Source: Mucilaginibacter sp. (GTDB lineage: Bacteria > Bacteroidota > Bacteroidia > Sphingobacteriales > Sphingobacteriaceae). From it: a stretch of 64,000 bases of DNA. The translations under genes were made by a program, and so were the position numbers. How positions within the stretch are numbered: position 1 is the stretch's first letter; every line of letters begins with the position of its first letter. The DNA lies in assembly GCF_028288185.1 (NCBI RefSeq), contig NZ_JAQBOF010000037.1, positions 1 through 64,000 of the forward strand, read 5' to 3'. A model generated the notes under the pieces. The model worked only from the letters and a program-made list of their open reading frames with translations. It was not told the origin of the DNA and did not search any database. Of the stretch, positions 60,465-64,000 are shown in pieces.

Positions 60465-61394
60465 ATGTTTCACCACGTAAAAGATCTACAATTCAATGCC
60501 AGGGTATCCCGCCCTGATCCGCGCTTTGCCAACCTGCTGTTGGAGCAATTCGGCGGCGAGAATGGAGAGCTGGCTGCGGCCATGCAATACTTCACCCAGG
60601 CCTTTGGTGCGAAAGTGCCATACCCGGACAAATACGATATGCTGATGGATATTGCGACCGAGGAATTCAGTCACCTCGAGATTGTCGGCGCTACTATACA
60701 GATGTTGTTAAAAGGGGTCAATGGGGAGTTGAAGGATGCGGCAGATAACTCCGAGATCATGCAGGTCATGGATGGGAAGGCGGCTAAAGAAAGCATCATT
60801 CACCAGGCGCTGAGCGCCAACCCGCAGTTCGGCATCATTACCGGAGGCGGCGTGACCCCGAGAAACAGCCAGGGCATTCCATGGTGCGCATCCTATATCA
60901 ATTCAAACGGGGACTTGACAGTAGACTTGCGCAGTAACCTGGCTTCGGAGTCCAGGGCCAAACTCGTGTACGAGCATTTAATGAAATTCACGGATGATCC
61001 CTATATACACGAAACTCTGTCATTTTTAATGACCCGCGAAGTGGCCCATTATAAAATGTTCGAAGCTGCGCTGAATGATATTCAGCCCAACTTTCCGCCG
61101 GGGGTATTGGCCGCCGATCCGAGGTTTACCCAACAAGCTTTCAATTTATCCGATGGCGCTACGGTGCGCGGTCCCTGGAATGAAGGCGAAATGCCGGATA
61201 TGGGCAAAGACTGGAACTATATTGCGGACCCGGTTGCCTATGTGAAGGAAACTCAGGGTCTCACCAAAACTGATAAAGCGCTGGAAAAAGAATTAAAGGA
61301 AACCGAAAAGCTGGATAAGGAAATGAGCAAAGTCAAAAGCGCCGAGGTAAAGGACGCTGAACCTGAAGGCGTAGCGCAATGGAGCACTTATTAA
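60465..61394 (+). CDS. Manganese catalase
   Basis: Breaks down hydrogen peroxide with a di-manganese centre. Start ATG 60465 gives the family N-terminus (MFHHVKDLQF); the longer frame from 60411 is unlikely. Protein of 309 residues. Metal ligands are in GGENGELAAAMQYF, ATEEFSHLEIVG and TREVAHYKMFEAAL. The middle has PQFGIITGGGVTPRNSQGIPW, typical of this family. The C-terminal 50 residues are Lys/Glu-rich. It starts a plus-strand operon of ferritin-like proteins and is divergent from the big minus-strand operon. Confidence 0.93.
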   Translation: MFHHVKDLQFNARVSRPDPRFANLLLEQFGGENGELAAAMQYFTQAFGAKVPYPDKYDMLMDIATEEFSHLEIVGATIQMLLKGVNGELKDAADNSEIMQVMDGKAAKESIIHQALSANPQFGIITGGGVTPRNSQGIPWCASYINSNGDLTVDLRSNLASESRAKLVYEHLMKFTDDPYIHETLSFLMTREVAHYKMFEAALNDIQPNFPPGVLAADPRFTQQAFNLSDGATVRGPWNEGEMPDMGKDWNYIADPVAYVKETQGLTKTDKALEKELKETEKLDKEMSKVKSAEVKDAEPEGVAQWSTY

Positions 61395-61420
61395 CGATCA
61401 ACAAAAAATATCAAAATCCT

Positions 61421-62587
61421 ATGGAAATCTCTGAAAAAGCATTTGATGTGATCAATGATCTCATCAAAATTAACAATGACCGGGTAGCCGGTTTTGAAAA
61501 AGCAGGCGCCGACCTGGAAGATTATGACAACGGCCTGATCGCCGTCTTTAATAAACTGGCGGGCGAAAGCCGGCAATATGCAGTTGAACTCACCGATATC
61601 GCCCGGCAATATGGCGACGAAGCAGCCGAAGGCACCAGTACCTCCGGCGACCTACACCGGGCCTGGATCGACATTAAAGCCACCTTTACCGGCAGCGATC
61701 TTTTGGCTATCCTGAACGAATGTGAGCGTGGCGAAGACGCAGCCAAGGCAGCCTACAGGGATGCGCTGGACCCCGAAAATGAATTGAATCCGGAATTGGC
61801 ACAAGTCCTGCAAATACAGCAACGCGGAATCACGGAAGGCCATGACCTCATTAAATCCTTACGCGACCAGGTGGAAACCACGGATGATGACAGGAACGAA
61901 ACGGAAAATATCAGTAACACAACCAGGGAACCTGCTTACCAGGAACAACAGGAGCAGTTCACCGAACAGCCGTCCTATGAAGGGGCTGCGGGCGAGTACC
62001 AGAACCAGGCAGCCTACGCCCCGGAACCCGAAAGTATCGAACAGGAAGAAGCCTGGGAAGAAGAACAAGCCTCTTCATCCGCCAATTCGAAATTAATGGA
62101 ATTTTTCGTTGAGGAATTGAAAGACCTGCTTTGGGCCGAAAGGGAACTGGTGGAAACGCTGCCCGATATGGCCAAAGCCGCGACCACCCAGGAACTGAAA
62201 ACCGCCTTTACCAACCATCTGGCAGAAACCGAAACGCACGTAACCCGTTTGGAACAGATCTTTGGCCTATTAGGACTGGAACCGGAAACCACCAAATGCG
62301 ATGCCATGTCTGGTATTATTGATGAGGGTGACGGCATCATCAGCGACACGGAAGAAGGCACTGCGCAACGTGATGTGGGTTTGATCTTCGCCGGGCAAAA
62401 GGCCGAGCATTACGAGATCGCTTCTTACGGCGGCATGATCAGCCTGGCTAAAACGCTGGGCTATTATGACATTGCCGAAATGCTGGTGCTGACCATCGAC
62501 GAGGAAAAATCCGCCGATGCTTTGTTAACGGAGATCGCCGAAAACCATGTCAATTATGAAGCCAGTACCGAACGGGCAGAAGACTGA
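61421..62587 (+). CDS. Fusion of DUF2383 (PA2169-like) and DUF892 (YciE-like) ferritin-like domains
   Basis: Start ATG 61421 begins M-E-I-S-E-K; the frame is open from 61379 into the catalase end. Protein of 388 residues. Domain 1 (1 to ~150): FDVINDLIKINNDRVAGFEKA, LHRAWIDIKATFTG and ILNECERGEDAAKAAYRDAL, the DUF2383 pattern. A ~75-residue acidic Gln/Glu/Pro-rich linker follows. Domain 2 (~225-388): DUF892 with FFVEELKDLLWAERELVETL and AEHYEIASYGGM. Both are four-helix bundles that probably bind metal. The combination is unusual and may form a hetero-assembly within one chain. Confidence 0.88.
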   Translation: MEISEKAFDVINDLIKINNDRVAGFEKAGADLEDYDNGLIAVFNKLAGESRQYAVELTDIARQYGDEAAEGTSTSGDLHRAWIDIKATFTGSDLLAILNECERGEDAAKAAYRDALDPENELNPELAQVLQIQQRGITEGHDLIKSLRDQVETTDDDRNETENISNTTREPAYQEQQEQFTEQPSYEGAAGEYQNQAAYAPEPESIEQEEAWEEEQASSSANSKLMEFFVEELKDLLWAERELVETLPDMAKAATTQELKTAFTNHLAETETHVTRLEQIFGLLGLEPETTKCDAMSGIIDEGDGIISDTEEGTAQRDVGLIFAGQKAEHYEIASYGGMISLAKTLGYYDIAEMLVLTIDEEKSADALLTEIAENHVNYEASTERAED

Positions 62588-62640
62588 TAAAACTTATCGA
62601 ATAAAAACTTGTTAATACAGGCAACTAAAAATATAAACTC

Positions 62641-63222
62641 ATGAAAAAATTAACTTACATCACTCTGATCGCAAGTATTGCCTGCCTGGGTCAGGCTTGC
62701 TCAGGGCCTAAAGACAGCAAGGCCAGCGCGGACAGCGCGAACATGGCTAAAGCGGACACCGCTAAAAAAGATTCATCGATGGCAGCCGTAGATAAAGACG
62801 ATGCCAAATTCGCGGTAGCCGCCGCAAATGGCGGCATGGCCGAAGTCGAATTGGGCCAGCTGGCGCAGCAAAAAGCGGCGAATGCTAAGGTAAAGGATTT
62901 CGGGGCCATGATGGTAACGGATCATACCAAAGCTAATGACGAAATGAAGGCTTTAGCGAAATCCAAGGGCATAACGCTGCCGGTAGCGATCGACACCGAT
63001 GAACAGAAGGTAAAAGATGACCTATCCGCAAAAACCGGTGTAGACTTCGATAAAGCCTATGTCAGCAATATGATCGATGACCATAAAAAAGATATCAAAG
63101 AATTTGAGGATGCCTCTAAAAATTGCAAAGATGCGGATCTTAAGGCATTCGCTACAAAGACTCTGCCTACCTTAAAGATGCACCTGAATGCCATTCAAAA
63201 GATCCATGACAGTATGAAATAG
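62641..63222 (+). CDS. DUF4142 lipoprotein
   Basis: Protein of 193 residues. The signal ends at lipobox LGQA-Cys20, so it is lipid-anchored. An Ala/Lys/Asp/Ser-rich spacer follows, then the DUF4142 helical body: AAANGGMAEVELGQLAQQKA, FGAMMVTDHTKANDEMKAL, and YVSNMIDDHKKDIKEFEDA. It is a paralogue of the gene at 41011. It is 53 bp downstream of the fusion gene and followed by a terminator. Confidence 0.9.
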   Translation: MKKLTYITLIASIACLGQACSGPKDSKASADSANMAKADTAKKDSSMAAVDKDDAKFAVAAANGGMAEVELGQLAQQKAANAKVKDFGAMMVTDHTKANDEMKALAKSKGITLPVAIDTDEQKVKDDLSAKTGVDFDKAYVSNMIDDHKKDIKEFEDASKNCKDADLKAFATKTLPTLKMHLNAIQKIHDSMK

Positions 63223-63249
63223 GTATCGGATTGAATAGTTTTTAGAAGG

Positions 63250-63278
63250 GCCGCTTAATGAAGCGGCTTTTCTTTTTT
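63250..63278. terminator. Bidirectional terminator at convergent genes
   Basis: gccgctt (63250-63256) pairs with aagcggc (63261-63267), followed by ttttctttttt on the plus strand. The hairpin covers the last codons of the convergent DUF3891 gene. Confidence 0.8.
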
Positions 63279-63995
63279 AAACACCCAGCGTTTCTCACTA
63301 ACCTTGGCTGCACGAAAAGCGGACCGGAATTCCGCGGCATTTTTAAAACTGAGCTGCGGGATCAAGCGGGTCTCAAAATAAAGCTCGAATCGTTCATCCT
63401 CAAACGGCCAGGGTTCAACGGTCAAATTTCCTGCGCCGGGCTGTACTAATTGGTAAGCGCAATCTTTCGGCCCTTTACTAATCTCGATGGTACGTCCTTC
63501 CGGTTGGTTCTCGTGCTGGCAAAGCAATAGCGACAAAGCATCGCACCATTCCAGCAAGCGGTAATCCCGTTGCGCTTCAGCAGCCGTCAGCCCCAGTACC
63601 TTCCGCCATTTTTTTTGCAGCAGCCGTTGCGCCTGCATGAATTTAGCGGCGTCAGGGTTATCAGCGCATTCCTTTCCATAAACAAACGCCAGGTGCATCG
63701 AGCAGAGCAGGGCAATGTACCTGCTTTTTGACAGTGCGAAATCCATCGTTTGCGTGCAATGGCGTTGCTCAAATTCCTTCATCTTAAAATTAACCGGCCC
63801 GCCCTGCGGCGTCAGCAAATTGTCCCGTTCCAGTTCTACCTGCGCGTCATCATGCTCGGCAATGGCCAACAAAGTTTCTATCCACCGTTCCGTTCGGATG
63901 TTATATTCCCATTGCGCCGCGATCTGCGCCGCCAGCAGGCCGTGCGCTCGCTGCGTAATGATTTCCCAACCTGTGATTGTATAGTTAACGATCAT
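63255..63995 (-). CDS. DUF3891 family protein
   Basis: Protein of 246 residues, start ATG 63995. The N-terminal ITQRAHGLLAAQIAAQW and LLAIAEHDDAQ, then MDFALSKSRYIALLCSMHLAFVYG fit DUF3891, an HD-like all-helical family of unknown function with His-Asp pairs (AEHDDA). It may therefore be a metal-dependent hydrolase; not proven. The C-terminal half is beta-rich and has LVQPGAGNLTVEPWPFEDER. It is the last gene in the window. Confidence 0.85.
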   Translation of the reverse strand: MIVNYTITGWEIITQRAHGLLAAQIAAQWEYNIRTERWIETLLAIAEHDDAQVELERDNLLTPQGGPVNFKMKEFEQRHCTQTMDFALSKSRYIALLCSMHLAFVYGKECADNPDAAKFMQAQRLLQKKWRKVLGLTAAEAQRDYRLLEWCDALSLLLCQHENQPEGRTIEISKGPKDCAYQLVQPGAGNLTVEPWPFEDERFELYFETRLIPQLSFKNAAEFRSAFRAAKVSEKRWVFKKEKPLH

Positions 63996-64000
63996 TTGAT

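Overview
The window comes from a Bacteroidota genome, most likely Sphingobacteriaceae and close to Mucilaginibacter or Pedobacter. This is inferred from the SusC/SusD pair, the TTG...TAnnTTTG promoter architecture, the scarcity of Shine-Dalgarno sequences, and many protein families typical of the group. The first ~33 kb is AT-rich with compact metabolic and surface genes. From ~33.2 kb onward the codon third positions become clearly GC-richer and the gene content changes to stress functions.

Layout. (1) 1-9.3 kb: exopolysaccharide or glycan cluster, with a chimeric glycosyltransferase remnant, two glycosyltransferases, a transglutaminase-like membrane protein, a polytopic membrane protein, asparagine synthase, an epimerase, and a WecA-type sugar-phosphate transferase fused to the membrane and Rossmann part of a CapD/WbpM-like protein. 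(2) 9.4-15.2 kb: a carboxypeptidase-regulatory-domain protein, dispersed repeats, then a likely defence cassette: small zinc-ribbon-like protein, NUDIX hydrolase, and a PLD-nuclease/DEAH-helicase/DUF3427 protein. An identical 20-bp element with the same promoter geometry lies before the cassette and before the orphan gene that follows it. (3) 15.2-18.6 kb: palindromes, metG, tRNA-Arg(CCT) and an integrase stump, a scar of past integration. (4) 18.6-33.2 kb: a sulfur operon. A near-leaderless 34-codon ORF ending in three consecutive Cys codons precedes SusC, SusD, an S51-type peptidase, an embedded tRNA-Cys, two DoxX-like proteins, SoxD- and SoxC-like proteins, an FAD oxidoreductase, a YeiH-type transporter and a small four-Cys protein, ending at a hairpin terminator.

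(5) 33.6-64 kb: stress-response region. It holds three orphan PAS histidine kinases, a MEDS-domain sensor, redox enzymes (Rieske-FAD protein, Zn-ADH, SDR), an ArsR/SRPBCC/VOC set, two RRM proteins, KTSC, cold-shock, Hsp20 and desaturase genes, a minus-strand operon with repeated ATGA overlaps (unknown 767-codon ORF, MscS channel, iron-permease family, DUF2252, pyrophosphatase, small membrane peptide, DUF421, YciE), and a plus-strand operon of ferritin-like proteins (Mn catalase, a DUF2383-DUF892 fusion, DUF4142). Two decayed gene fragments (DUF72, and the C-terminal domain of the first kinase) show local duplication and loss.

The most novel system seen here is the cysteine-linked sulfur operon: a poly-Cys leader ORF at its head, a tRNA-Cys gene inside it, and sulfur-oxidation and export proteins as output. 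This suggests translation-coupled sensing of cysteine in a Bacteroidota sulfur pathway. All functions are inferred from sequence motifs; no database search was run.
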